A stretch of 64,000 nt of DNA from Marinimicrobium sp050113635 (GTDB taxonomy: Bacteria > Pseudomonadota > Gammaproteobacteria > Pseudomonadales > Cellvibrionaceae), in the NCBI RefSeq assembly GCF_050113635.1, contig NZ_JBNJLT010000002.1, forward strand, positions 1 to 64,000, read 5' to 3'. Under the pieces are notes generated by a model. The model had not been told where the DNA came from and did not search any database. It saw only the letters and a program-made list of their open reading frames with translations. Made by a program: the position numbers and the translations under genes. Positions 50,444 through 59,419 of this stretch are shown in pieces; within the stretch, counting starts at the first letter, position 1; every line of letters starts with the position of its first letter.

Positions 50444-51253
50444 ATGACTGATCCACTTGCGTCAATCGTTCCATCCTTTCTTTTCCGCCTGTGGCTAATC
50501 GCACTCAGTGCATTGCTGACCGCCTGCGCCGAAGCGGACCACGCCGGCCAGGACCCCACACAATACCACTATAAACTCGAAACCAGCCTGCCCCATGACC
50601 GAACCCTGTTTACGCAGGGGCTTCTGCGGCACGATAACCTATTTTACGAAAGCGGCGGACGCTACGGCCAGTCCCGGGTGGTGGTCTACCGGGAAGACGC
50701 CCGTGCGCCTTCGCAGGAACACCGACTGGATGACCGCTTTTTCGCCGAGGGACTGACGGAGTTGAACGGTCGCCTTTATCTGCTGACCTGGCGGGAGCGC
50801 ACGCTGTGGGTGCTCGACACCGAAAGCCTGGAGCCGCTGACGCACTATACGTATGACGGAGAAGGCTGGGGCTTGACCGACAACGGCGAGCTTTTGATCC
50901 GCTCCGATGGCTCCGACCAGCTGTTCTTCCACTCCCTGGAAGACTTTAGTGAAGTAGACCGGCTTCGGATCACTGAGCGCGGCGAACCGATTCACCGTTT
51001 GAATGAACTCGAGTACATCAAGGGTTTTATCTGGGCCAATATCTGGCATGAAAATCGTCTGGTGCAAATTGACCCGGACAGCGGCCACGTCGTGGGCAGC
51101 CTGGATCTGACAGCGCTGGTGCGCCGGGAGCGCCCGCGAGGACAGGAATCGGTGCTAAACGGTATTGCTTATGAGGCGGAGAACAATGCGCTCTGGGTTA
51201 CCGGAAAAAACTGGTCGCGCCTGTACCGCCTGACACTGGAGCCTGCGCTATAA
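50444..51253 (+). CDS. Glutaminyl-peptide cyclotransferase, lipoprotein
   Basis: A bacterial/plant-type (beta-propeller) glutaminyl cyclase, 269 residues, that forms N-terminal pyroglutamate. The N-terminus is a lipoprotein signal with lipobox L-L-T-A-C (C28), so it should be anchored in the periplasm. Family segments include F-T-Q-G-L, F-Y-E-S-G-G-R-Y-G-Q-S, F-F-A-E-G-L-T, G-E-G-W-G-L-T and N-E-L-E-Y-I and the late L-N-G-I-A-Y. ATG at 50444 with GGAAA upstream. Confidence 0.9.
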   Translation: MTDPLASIVPSFLFRLWLIALSALLTACAEADHAGQDPTQYHYKLETSLPHDRTLFTQGLLRHDNLFYESGGRYGQSRVVVYREDARAPSQEHRLDDRFFAEGLTELNGRLYLLTWRERTLWVLDTESLEPLTHYTYDGEGWGLTDNGELLIRSDGSDQLFFHSLEDFSEVDRLRITERGEPIHRLNELEYIKGFIWANIWHENRLVQIDPDSGHVVGSLDLTALVRRERPRGQESVLNGIAYEAENNALWVTGKNWSRLYRLTLEPAL

Positions 51254-51290
51254 CCATCCGGACTGAGCAATGCGTAGAAAATGCGGACAC

Positions 51291-51318
51291 AAAAAAGCCG
51301 CGCCGAAGCGCGGCTTTT
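51291..51318. terminator. Bidirectional terminator
   Basis: AAAAAAGCCGCG, loop CCGAAG, CGCGGCTTTT. It lies between the convergent cyclotransferase and cold-shock genes and can serve both. Confidence 0.85.
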
Positions 51319-51338
51319 AACGCCAAGACGTCAGGCTC

Positions 51339-51545
51339 TTACATACCCACTACATTCTCGGCCTGAGGGCCTTTCTGCCCACTCTTGACATCAAACTCCA
51401 CTTTTTGCCCTTCGGCCAGCGTTTTAAAGCCTGTGCCTGAAATTGCACTATAGTGAACAAACACATCCTGTCCACCTTCCTGCTCAATAAAACCGAAGCC
51501 CTTGGACTCGTTAAACCACTTAACTACACCTGTATTCCTGGACAT
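51339..51545 (-). CDS. Cold-shock-domain protein (CspA family)
   Basis: A single cold-shock domain of 68 residues with RNP-1 (K-G-F-G-F-I) and RNP-2 (V-F-V-H-Y). It binds single-stranded RNA/DNA as a chaperone. The start at 51545 has AAGG seven bases upstream. Whether it is cold-induced cannot be told from sequence; the leader upstream is long enough for regulation. Confidence 0.95.
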   Translation of the reverse strand: MSRNTGVVKWFNESKGFGFIEQEGGQDVFVHYSAISGTGFKTLAEGQKVEFDVKSGQKGPQAENVVGM

Positions 51546-51882
51546 AAAAAAACCTTTACGTTTTGCTGAGTCAAATGGAATCCGCACCGGTACTACACAG
51601 TTAAACCACCGATCCGGGCGCGGGACATCCCGCTGGCACTACTCACTACTTACTTATGACTCACTAAACGTATTACGACAGGCAGGCGACAAATCTTTGC
51701 AGGACAGCCCCGTGGACATACATTCACCACATACGTGCTTACCATAAATAATGCGGCATTAGGCCAGCAACAAAAAGACTATATACTTCTTGCCGCGCTC
51801 AAGTAAAGGCCCCTACAAAGCCTGCTTTACGATGGCGCATAAAGCTGTAACATATAGCCTAAATCACTTTACGGGCGGCCCC
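51546..51882. other. 337-base intergenic region between csp and anr/fnr
   Basis: Divergent control region. Rightward a weak promoter TTAGGC-N17-TATACT is at 51759-51787, about 95 bases before the FNR-type gene. I see no clear FNR box or cold-shock element. A second candidate -10 (ACATATAG, 51850) is closer to the gene. Confidence 0.35.
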
Positions 51883-52626
51883 ATGATACGGATCACAGCC
51901 AGCAACACTGAATGCCAGCACGACACGCTGGCGTCGTGCCGTACTTGCCGACTAAACACCCTGTGTCTACCCCTGAGCCTGCACCTCGACGATGTGGAGC
52001 AACTCAACCGCATTGTGCAGCGCGGACGTCCTCTGCAACAGGGGGAATACCTTTACCGGGCCGGGCAGAAGCTCACCTCGCTGTTTGCCATTCGCTCCGG
52101 GTCCGTCAAGGCCTCGACGCTGAACGAACAAGGGGAGGAGCAAATCACCGGCTTTTATTTTCCTGGCGAGCTGGTCGGCATGGACGGCATCGCCACAGAG
52201 CGTTACACCAATAATGTCGTCGCGCTCGAAACCGCCTCGGTGTGTGAAATTCCCTTTCACCAGGTGGAACAACTGAGTCTGAAAATTCCGTCGCTGCAAC
52301 GCAATGTGTTTCAATTGCTGAGCCGGGAAATTACGCACGACCAGAGAATGCTCAGCCTGCTCAGCCGAAGCCGCGCCGATGAGCGAGTCGCCTCGTTATT
52401 GTTAAGCCTCTCGCAACGCAACGAGCGCCGCCAATTGTCACCAGTGTCTTTCACACTGCCAATGTCGCGCACCGACATTGGTAACTTTCTCGGATTAACC
52501 ATCGAAACCATCAGCCGGGTCTTCGGTCGCCTGCAACAGCAACAGGTGATTGACGTCAAACGCAAAGAGGTGCGCATCACCGATCTCGATCAACTAAAAC
52601 ACCTGGCAGGGCACCGCGTGCGCTGA
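51883..52626 (+). CDS. anr: FNR/ANR oxygen-sensing transcription factor
   Basis: A 247-residue CRP/FNR-type activator of anaerobic and low-oxygen genes. The four [4Fe-4S] ligands are C19, C22, C28 and C121, closely matching E. coli FNR C20, C23, C29 and C122. A cAMP-receptor-like sensory domain is followed by a helix-turn-helix with M-S-R-T-D-I-G-N-F-L-G-L-T-I-E-T-I-S-R-V-F, whose recognition helix reads E-T-I-S-R as in FNR. The start at 51883 matches the family; the upstream open frame is not used. The symbol follows pseudomonad usage. Confidence 0.95.
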   Translation: MIRITASNTECQHDTLASCRTCRLNTLCLPLSLHLDDVEQLNRIVQRGRPLQQGEYLYRAGQKLTSLFAIRSGSVKASTLNEQGEEQITGFYFPGELVGMDGIATERYTNNVVALETASVCEIPFHQVEQLSLKIPSLQRNVFQLLSREITHDQRMLSLLSRSRADERVASLLLSLSQRNERRQLSPVSFTLPMSRTDIGNFLGLTIETISRVFGRLQQQQVIDVKRKEVRITDLDQLKHLAGHRVR

Positions 52627-52661
52627 TGATTTATATTCGCCAACGATTGCAGTAATTCCCT

Positions 52662-53249
52662 ATGACCGATAACCGCTTACAGGATACACTCGCCGCCTTC
52701 GATGCCGCCAACGCCGAAGACCCTAACCAGAGCGACGACCAGGGCACACTCCGCCCCAAGGAATGGCTATACGGCAGACGCATGAGCGAAACCCTCGCGG
52801 CTTTCCGCCCGGAGGCGACAGAGGCGTTGCAGTTGGCCGCCCGATGCCAGCATATTCGGCGCTGGGAAATTCCGCGCAGCGATTACCCCCTGGGTCGCAC
52901 CGGTTACAAGAAATGGCGCAGCCAACTCGCCCTCTTTCACGGCGAGGTCGCCGGCAAGATTATGGCCGAACACGGCTATGAGGCAGACACCATTCAGCGA
53001 ATCAAAGATATGCTGATTAAGCGCCATTTAAAGCGCGACCCCGAAGTACAGGCACTTGAGGATGTCACCTGCCTGGTTTTTCTGCGCTTTTACCTGGACG
53101 ATTTCGCGCAAAAGCACGACGATGAAAAGCTGATCGACATTCTCCAGAAAACCTGGAAAAAGATGTCGGAAGAAGGTCACGCCGCCGCTTTGCAACTGCC
53201 GTTACCCCCGGAGATGGGCGCCCTGGTGGAGCGCGCGCTTTCCGAATAA
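52662..53249 (+). CDS. DUF4202 family protein
   Basis: A 195-residue protein with the DUF4202 features: A-R-C-Q-H-I-R-R-W-E-I-P-R-S-D-Y-P and G-R-x-G-Y-x-x-W-R near residues 65-90, and D-V-x-C-L-V-F-L. The H, D and E pattern suggests an HD-like metal-binding helical domain. Function unknown. It starts 35 bases after the FNR gene on the same strand; a functional link is not known. Confidence 0.9.
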   Translation: MTDNRLQDTLAAFDAANAEDPNQSDDQGTLRPKEWLYGRRMSETLAAFRPEATEALQLAARCQHIRRWEIPRSDYPLGRTGYKKWRSQLALFHGEVAGKIMAEHGYEADTIQRIKDMLIKRHLKRDPEVQALEDVTCLVFLRFYLDDFAQKHDDEKLIDILQKTWKKMSEEGHAAALQLPLPPEMGALVERALSE

Positions 53250-53280
53250 CACCACACCGGACCCGGCCCTGGGAAGCGCC

Positions 53281-53309
53281 CCGACAGCGCCGCTCCTTTT
53301 TGGTATACT
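53281..53309 (+). promoter_or_regulatory. Promoter of yffB
   Basis: CCGACA (53281-53286), 17 bases, TATACT (53304-53309), 33 bases before the start codon. The -10 is strong; only GACA of the -35 fits. Confidence 0.5.
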
Positions 53310-53342
53310 TGTCGGTTTTTCGCCATACCAGTGGGAACGCGC

Positions 53343-53693
53343 ATGCCTGAGATTACGCTTTACGGCATCAAAAATTGTGACACCGTTAAAAAAGCCCGGC
53401 GCTGGCTGGACGATCATGGGATCGATTACCGGTTTCACGACTTCCGTGCCGACGGTCTTACCGCTGCACAGGTAGACGCCTGGCTGAATGAGTTCGGCCT
53501 GGATCTGGTCAACAAGCGCAGCACCAGCTGGAAGGCGCTGGACCCGGCCACCCGGGATGCGCTCACGGTCGAGAATGCCACGCCCGTTATCCTGGACACT
53601 CCCACACTGATCAAGCGGCCTCTGCTGGACACTGGCCGTGTGCGACGCACCGGATTCAAACCGGCGGAGTATGAAGCGCTGCTGGCCGGTTGA
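53343..53693 (+). CDS. yffB: ArsC/Spx-family thioredoxin-fold protein (YffB)
   Basis: A 116-residue protein of the arsenate-reductase-like family with the N-terminal single-cysteine motif N-C-D-T-V-K-K-A near residue 9 and the R-P-L-L-D segment near 95. E. coli YffB has this layout and lies next to dapE, as here (dapD and dapE follow). It probably acts in thiol redox chemistry rather than on arsenate. ATG 53343 rather than the in-frame GTG 53331. Confidence 0.92.
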   Translation: MPEITLYGIKNCDTVKKARRWLDDHGIDYRFHDFRADGLTAAQVDAWLNEFGLDLVNKRSTSWKALDPATRDALTVENATPVILDTPTLIKRPLLDTGRVRRTGFKPAEYEALLAG

Positions 53694-53782
53694 GTTCGCT
53701 CCCGATCAGCCCGCACTCCGTTTGACGACAACCTTTTTCATTTAAACCCTTGGCATCTTCACACTTGCAACAGGATCTGACC

Positions 53783-54817
53783 ATGACCCAACTCTACAGT
53801 CTCGGTCTGGGTGTCGGCACCCAGAATCTCAACAACGAATGGCTGGAAATTTTCTATCCCAAGCCGCTGCTGAACCCGCCCGCACGCACGGTGGACGCCA
53901 TCAGCCAGGCCATCGGCTATCAAGGTGGCAACCAGGTCATTGAGCTGGATGTGAACAATATGCAGGCGCTGGCCGAAGCACTGGAAGACGCCGGCGATGA
54001 AGAGCAGGCCAACATTGCCCGCTCCTTCATTCACAGCAAACGCCCACTGGTGGCCACGCTGCTGGCGGAAGACAGCGCCCCGCAATCCGTCCCGGAAGGC
54101 TATTTGAAGCTGCACCTGATCTCCCACCGTCTGGTCAAGCCGCACGGCACCGACCTCAGCGGTCTGTTTGGCTGCCTGCCCAATGTCGCGTGGACCAATC
54201 AAGGCGCCGTTGATCTCGACGAGCTGCCAGAACGCCAGCTGCAAGCTCGCCTGGCCGGCGATCTGCTGGAAGTGGCCTGCGTGGACAAGTTCCCGAAAAT
54301 GACCAACTACGTCGTGCCGCAAGGGGTGCGCATCGCCCACACCGCGCGCGTGCGGCTCGGTGCCTACCTTGGCGAAGGCACCACCATCATGCATGAAGGC
54401 TTCGTAAACTTTAACGCGGGCACCGCTGGACCGGGCATGATCGAAGGCCGTATTTCGGCGGGTGTCTTTGTCGAGTCAGGCTCCGATCTCGGCGGCGGCA
54501 GCTCCACCATGGGTACACTGTCCGGCGGTGGTAACATCATCATTTCCATCGGCAAAGAATGTCTGCTGGGCGCGAACGCCGGCACAGGCATTCCGCTGGG
54601 GGATCGCTGCACCATTGAGTCCGGCCTGTACATCACCGCTGGCACCAAGGTGGTTGTGCTCGACGATCAGGGCAATGAAGTGAACACCGTTAAGGCGCGG
54701 GAGCTGGCCAACCAGTCCGGTCTGTTGTTCCGTCGCAACTCCCTCACCGGCCGGGTGGAGTGCGTGACCAACAAAACCGCCGTCCAGTTGAACGACGCCC
54801 TGCACGCCAACAATTAA
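53783..54817 (+). CDS. dapD: Tetrahydrodipicolinate N-succinyltransferase (long type)
   Basis: Succinyl-CoA-dependent step of lysine/diaminopimelate synthesis. At 344 residues it is the long Pseudomonas-type DapD: an N-terminal domain (to about 165), then a left-handed beta helix of hexapeptide repeats (G-T-T-I-M-H-E-G, G-R-I-S-A-G-V-F-V, G-G-G-S-S-T-M-G) and a C-terminal tail. The start at 53783 has AGGA upstream; the open frame to 53750 (TTG) adds a non-family segment. dapE follows after 31 bases. Confidence 0.95.
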   Translation: MTQLYSLGLGVGTQNLNNEWLEIFYPKPLLNPPARTVDAISQAIGYQGGNQVIELDVNNMQALAEALEDAGDEEQANIARSFIHSKRPLVATLLAEDSAPQSVPEGYLKLHLISHRLVKPHGTDLSGLFGCLPNVAWTNQGAVDLDELPERQLQARLAGDLLEVACVDKFPKMTNYVVPQGVRIAHTARVRLGAYLGEGTTIMHEGFVNFNAGTAGPGMIEGRISAGVFVESGSDLGGGSSTMGTLSGGGNIIISIGKECLLGANAGTGIPLGDRCTIESGLYITAGTKVVVLDDQGNEVNTVKARELANQSGLLFRRNSLTGRVECVTNKTAVQLNDALHANN

Positions 54818-54848
54818 GGCCCAAAGCCGATCACTGAGAGACTCCGCC

Positions 54849-55997
54849 ATGACGCCAACGCTTGAACTCGCACAGGATCTGATCAGCCGTCGTTCAGTGA
54901 CGCCAGAAGATGCGGGCTGCCAGGATTTGATGATTCAGCGTCTGAAAGCCATCGGGTTCACCGTCGAACGCCTGCGCTTCGGCGAGGTGGACAACTTCTG
55001 GGCCACCCGGGGCGACAGTGGCCCCCTGCTGGCCTTTGCCGGTCATACCGATGTAGTACCCACCGGACCGGAAACCGAGTGGCGCCACCCGCCGTTCGAG
55101 CCCGTGGTGGAGCGAGGCATGCTGTATGGGCGCGGCGCGGCGGATATGAAGGGCTCTCTGGCCTCCATGGTGGTGGCGTGTGAGCGGTTCGTCGAGGCGC
55201 ACCCGTCTCATCGCGGGCGTATCGGCTTTCTGATTACCAGCGATGAAGAAGGCCCTTCGGTCAACGGCACAGTGAAGGTGGTGGAGTGGCTGGAGGAGCA
55301 AGGCATCAAAATGGACTGGTGCATTGTAGGTGAGCCCTCCAGCACCGAACGGGTCGGAGACGTTATCAAGAACGGGCGGCGCGGTTCGCTCGGCGCCGTG
55401 TTAACCGTGAAAGGCGTACAGGGCCACGTCGCCTACCCGCACCTCGCGGACAATCCCATCCATCGCGCCGCGCCGGCACTGGCAGAGCTGGCCGCGCAAA
55501 CGTGGGACGAAGGCAACGACTTCTTCCCTGCCACCAGCTTCCAGATTTCCAATATCAATGGCGGCACCGGGGCGACCAACGTGATTCCCGGTGACGTTCA
55601 GGTGGTGTTCAACTTCCGCTTCTCCACCGAAGTGACCGAAGCGCAGTTACGCGAACGCACCGAAGCGATTCTGGACCGTCACGGTTTGACCTACGAGGTG
55701 CAATGGGTCTTGAGCGGGCAGCCCTTTCTGACCGCCGAAGGGGAGCTGGTGGAGGCGCTGGTGCAGGCCATCGCACAGCACACCGGCCAGAAACCGGTCT
55801 TGTCCACCGCTGGCGGCACCTCTGACGGGCGATTTATCGCCCCCACCGGAACCCAGGTGGTGGAGCTCGGTCCGGTCAACGACACCATTCACAAGGTCAA
55901 TGAGTGCGTACGCGCTGAGGATCTCGACACGCTGACCGACCTTTACACCGAAACCTTGACGCTATTGCTGGGACAACCGAACGACCGCCAGCCATAA
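54849..55997 (+). CDS. dapE: Succinyl-diaminopimelate desuccinylase
   Basis: Zinc metallopeptidase-family enzyme releasing L,L-diaminopimelate, 382 residues. Zinc-site elements are G-H-T-D-V-V-P near residue 66, G-R-G-A-A-D-M-K-G, T-S-D-E-E-G and the late G-T-S-D-G-R-F-I region; the dimerisation domain is about 180-290. Downstream of dapD in one operon; together they give the succinylase branch. Confidence 0.97.
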   Translation: MTPTLELAQDLISRRSVTPEDAGCQDLMIQRLKAIGFTVERLRFGEVDNFWATRGDSGPLLAFAGHTDVVPTGPETEWRHPPFEPVVERGMLYGRGAADMKGSLASMVVACERFVEAHPSHRGRIGFLITSDEEGPSVNGTVKVVEWLEEQGIKMDWCIVGEPSSTERVGDVIKNGRRGSLGAVLTVKGVQGHVAYPHLADNPIHRAAPALAELAAQTWDEGNDFFPATSFQISNINGGTGATNVIPGDVQVVFNFRFSTEVTEAQLRERTEAILDRHGLTYEVQWVLSGQPFLTAEGELVEALVQAIAQHTGQKPVLSTAGGTSDGRFIAPTGTQVVELGPVNDTIHKVNECVRAEDLDTLTDLYTETLTLLLGQPNDRQP

Positions 55998-56078
55998 TCC
56001 CGACGGATCGCCAGCGCGGGGTTTCCCCCGGCCGCCGCGCTTGGCATGATACCGATTCCTCTTGGACGGAACGCACTC

Positions 56079-56867
56079 ATGCCGACACGTTATCTTGGCC
56101 ACCGTGATCTTCGCCCCCGTGGCTTGCCCGCCGTTGAGCAGTGCGTTTTCCAGCGCTTCCTGCTCTGGCCCCTGCTGCTGATCAGCCACTTCCTGGCCGC
56201 CGCCCTGCTGGCCTGGCACCTGCTGGCACAAGGGAGCTTTGGCTTTGCGCTGGCCTATCCTGCGCTGAATATCAACGAGCATATTGAACACTTCGGCCCT
56301 CAAAATCGGTACAAATCCGGCTTTGGCGATACGGATAAAGCCGAGCACCTGCGGTTGTTCGGGGAGATTGCCGACAGCATTCAAAAGGATGGCGAGGGGC
56401 TGGCGTCCATCACCTATACCGGGCCGGAGGGGGAACCGACATTGTTAATGCGACCGCCGGAGGTATTGCACCTCCAGGACGTCGCGCACCTAGTGACGTT
56501 TTTCTACCAAACCGGCCTGATCGCCGCGGTTCTGCTGGTGCTATTGAGTGCGTACACACTGTGGCGCCGCCCTCGCCCACCGCGTGTGCGGAGCGTTTTG
56601 CTGGTCCTGGCGATCACTTTGGCGGCGGGCGCGATCCTGCTGTGGAGCCTGGGACCGAAAACGGTGTTTTACCGGTTGCACGAATGGGTCTTCCCGCCCG
56701 ACCACCCCTGGTTTTTCTACTACCAGGACTCTCTGATGACCACCCTGATGAAAGCGCCGGACCTGTTCGGGTTTATCGGTGCGCTATTGCTGGCACTGAC
56801 CCTCGTAATCTGGGGCGGCACCCTCATTCCTTTCTGGCGGTGGCTCAATGACCGCGCTCGGCTTTAA
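56079..56867 (+). CDS. DUF1461-like integral membrane protein
   Basis: A 262-residue protein with about five membrane helices (near 25-50, 145-170, 180-200, 230-255) and the DUF1461-like segment W-V-F-P-P-D-H-P-W-F-F-Y-Y-Q-D-S-L-M-T-T-L-M. This family is found in both Gram-positive and Gram-negative bacteria; its function is unknown. ATG 56079 is preferred; ATG 56046 has no ribosome site. Its last 23 bases overlap the 3' end of djlA. Confidence 0.78.
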   Translation: MPTRYLGHRDLRPRGLPAVEQCVFQRFLLWPLLLISHFLAAALLAWHLLAQGSFGFALAYPALNINEHIEHFGPQNRYKSGFGDTDKAEHLRLFGEIADSIQKDGEGLASITYTGPEGEPTLLMRPPEVLHLQDVAHLVTFFYQTGLIAAVLLVLLSAYTLWRRPRPPRVRSVLLVLAITLAAGAILLWSLGPKTVFYRLHEWVFPPDHPWFFYYQDSLMTTLMKAPDLFGFIGALLLALTLVIWGGTLIPFWRWLNDRARL

Positions 56868-57669
56868 TGAGATCATAGGCCGTGCGGATTTCCTGGGAGC
56901 GCTCGGTCGCTTCCTTGACCATATCTTCCGGCATCCCCTGACCGATCAGTTTGTCCGGGTGATACTCGCTCATGAGCTTGCGATAGGCCTTTTTGATTTC
57001 CGCGTCACTGGCCTCCGGACGAACACCCAACGCATCATAGGCGCTTTGCAACTGGTCCGCCCGGGACGGGCCACCGGTCGGCCCCTGATAGCCGCCACCA
57101 CTGTAGCCCTGCCCCTGCCCTCGAAACTGATTTTGCGCCTGAATCATGCGTAGCAGCTGTTCGAACATGGCGGGGGAAATACCCAGACCCTGCCCGATAC
57201 GCTTGAGCAGCGTCGCCTCGCTCTGATCGAGCGCTCCATCGGCCAACGCCAGGTTCACCAGAAAGATGAGCAGCATGCGTACCAGATTGCTCCGACGTCC
57301 ACACACTTCGCGAAAGCGTGCCACCTGGGCATCTACATCGAAATCAGCGGCGGTGCCTTCCTTGAACAGGGCGATGGCCTCGCGCCGGTGCTCGGCGGTC
57401 AGCCCCAGCTCCATCATGTAGGCTTCGGTCTGCTGCACTTCGGCTTCCGAAACGCGGCCATCGGCCTTGGCCAAATGACCACTCAGGCGGAACACCGTCT
57501 GGAAAAACGTTTGCTCTATCTCACGCCGCCGCTCAGGCGACCCCTCCGCCTGCACCTGGGCATACCCTTTATCGAACAGGTGCCCGACCGCGAGTCCGAG
57601 CAGTGCGCCCAGCGGGCCGCCGACCAACCAGCCGAGCCCCCCGCCAATTACTTTGCCTAAAATCATCAT
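56845..57669 (-). CDS. djlA: Membrane-anchored DnaJ-like co-chaperone
   Basis: A 274-residue type III J-protein: a short N-terminal membrane helix with the G-x-x-x-G pattern (about 3-30) for dimerisation, a TerB-like helical domain (about 45-165), a G/Q-rich linker (about 175-205) and a C-terminal J domain with the H-P-D motif (E-Y-H-P-D-K). It recruits DnaK at the inner membrane; E. coli DjlA is induced with the Rcs capsule system. Confidence 0.94.
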   Translation of the reverse strand: MMILGKVIGGGLGWLVGGPLGALLGLAVGHLFDKGYAQVQAEGSPERRREIEQTFFQTVFRLSGHLAKADGRVSEAEVQQTEAYMMELGLTAEHRREAIALFKEGTAADFDVDAQVARFREVCGRRSNLVRMLLIFLVNLALADGALDQSEATLLKRIGQGLGISPAMFEQLLRMIQAQNQFRGQGQGYSGGGYQGPTGGPSRADQLQSAYDALGVRPEASDAEIKKAYRKLMSEYHPDKLIGQGMPEDMVKEATERSQEIRTAYDLIKAERGH

Positions 57670-57698
57670 GGTGTTGTCTGTACCTGACTAAAAATGCG

Positions 57699-59327
57699 TT
57701 ACGAACTGCAAGAAAGCATGGAACAACCGGCCTTGTGCCGCGCCCACTCGGGGCGCAGGGCGAAATAGCGCGCCTCTTCCTCCGGCTGCTCATCGTAGGG
57801 GCGGCGCAGCAGTGACTGCAAGTGATGAATCTCGCTGAAATCCCCTTCCGTCGCACGGTCAATGGCCTGTTGGGCCAGGTAATTACGCAGCACATATTTG
57901 GGATTGGTACGATTCATCAGCGCTCGACGGGACACGTCATCCGTGCCGTTAAGCACCCGGTCCTGCAATAGCCGCTCACGGTAGCGCCGCAACCAGTCGG
58001 CCATGGCGTGCTCCGCTTCAAAGCCTGGCGACTGGTAAAAGGCCCCGGCCACCGGCGCAATCAACTGCGAGCTGTCGCGCTCATCGGTGTCCTGATCCCA
58101 AAGGGGATCAAAATCCGCGAGCCGACGGTAAAAAATCGTCATGTCGGTTTCGCTCTGGCGCAACGCCTGCTGCAAGGTCGCCACCAGAGCGGCGTCGGTC
58201 TCGTCGCGCCAGTCAAGCAGCCCCAGCTTGGAGGCCATATCCCGCTCCCAGCAGCGCTGGTAGACGTGCCGGTAGTGTTCCATGACCGCCTGCAGCGGCT
58301 CCACCGCCCCAATCAGCGGATGCAGCGCGTTCGCCAATTGCGCCAGGTTCCACAGCGCCACCTGGGGCTGAGCCCCAAACCGGTAGCGCCGCCCTTCAGC
58401 ATCGGTAGTATTCGGTGTCCAGTCGGGATCGTAGCCTTCCAGCCAGCCGTAGGGGCCGTAATCGATAGTCAGGCCGAGCACCGACATATTGTCGGTATTC
58501 ATCACGCCGTGCACAAAGCCGACCCGCATCCAGTGCGCCACCATCTCGGCCGTGCTCTCGGCCACTTGCCGCAACCAGCGGATATAGGTGTCTGGACCGG
58601 GTTCGCCCAACTCGGGAAAGTCGGTTTCCAGGGTGAAGTCGAGCAGGCGTTTCAGCAGCTCGTGATCCTGCCGGGCAGCCGGCAACTGAAAATGGCCAAA
58701 GCGGGTAAAAGAGGGCGCCACGCGGCACACCACCGCGCCCGGCTCCCACTGCCGGTTGCCGTCATAAAACATATCGCGCTCTACACGATCACCGGTCAGG
58801 ACCAGACTGAGCGCCCGGGTGGTGGGCACACCCAAGTGATACATGGCCTCGCTGCACAGGAATTCACGCACCGAGGACCGCAGCACCGCCAGACCGTCGG
58901 CGCCCCGGGAATAAGGCGTGGTGCCCGCGCCCTTCAGTTGCAAAGTCCAGTGCTCGCCAACCGCATTGTGCAGTTCGCCAAGATTGATGGCGCGACCATC
59001 CCCCAGCTGACCGGCCCAGTGGCCGAACTGGTGGCCACCATAAGCGGTGGCGTAGGGCTGCATTCCCTCCAGCAGCGCATTGCCGGAGAAGACCTGCGCG
59101 AAGGCCTCACTCTCGCAATCGGCTTCGGAAAAACCCAGTGAATCCGCCACCTCGCGGGCGTAGGCGACCAATTGGGGATTACCAGCTCGGCGTGGAGTAA
59201 CAATACTGGATACAGCAGCCGCTACCGACCGTGGGATATTTTCCGCCACCGGATCGGTCGGCAATTCTCTCAACCAACGGTTGTCGAATTGTGGGGAGGA
59301 TTGAAAGCGAACGAATTCAGAAGTCAT
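57699..59327 (-). CDS. selO: Protein adenylyltransferase SelO (YdiU)
   Basis: A pseudokinase-fold enzyme that transfers AMP to serine, threonine or tyrosine residues of other proteins. The 542-residue length is close to the family (about 480). Family marks are Y-A-G-H/G-G-H-Q-F-G-H-W-A-G-Q-L-G-D-G-R-A, K-G-A-G-x-T-P-Y-S-R, N-T-D-N-M-S (metal-binding N and D) and the C-terminal cysteine motif C-S-x-x-S-C-S-S, where selenocysteine occurs in eukaryotes. It ends 30 bases before djlA starts. Confidence 0.96.
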   Translation of the reverse strand: MTSEFVRFQSSPQFDNRWLRELPTDPVAENIPRSVAAAVSSIVTPRRAGNPQLVAYAREVADSLGFSEADCESEAFAQVFSGNALLEGMQPYATAYGGHQFGHWAGQLGDGRAINLGELHNAVGEHWTLQLKGAGTTPYSRGADGLAVLRSSVREFLCSEAMYHLGVPTTRALSLVLTGDRVERDMFYDGNRQWEPGAVVCRVAPSFTRFGHFQLPAARQDHELLKRLLDFTLETDFPELGEPGPDTYIRWLRQVAESTAEMVAHWMRVGFVHGVMNTDNMSVLGLTIDYGPYGWLEGYDPDWTPNTTDAEGRRYRFGAQPQVALWNLAQLANALHPLIGAVEPLQAVMEHYRHVYQRCWERDMASKLGLLDWRDETDAALVATLQQALRQSETDMTIFYRRLADFDPLWDQDTDERDSSQLIAPVAGAFYQSPGFEAEHAMADWLRRYRERLLQDRVLNGTDDVSRRALMNRTNPKYVLRNYLAQQAIDRATEGDFSEIHHLQSLLRRPYDEQPEEEARYFALRPEWARHKAGCSMLSCSS

Positions 59328-59419
59328 GCGCCCAGTATATCATCTGATCCTGGGGAGGCTCATTGTCTGTCAACAAGCACCAACCATGACGATAAAACAG
59401 GCCCAGCGGACCCGATGCC

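Noticed and set aside
58008..59141. Open frame of 377 codons opposite selO
   Set aside because: Antisense shadow of a full-length, well-matched selO; no promoter or ribosome site of its own.
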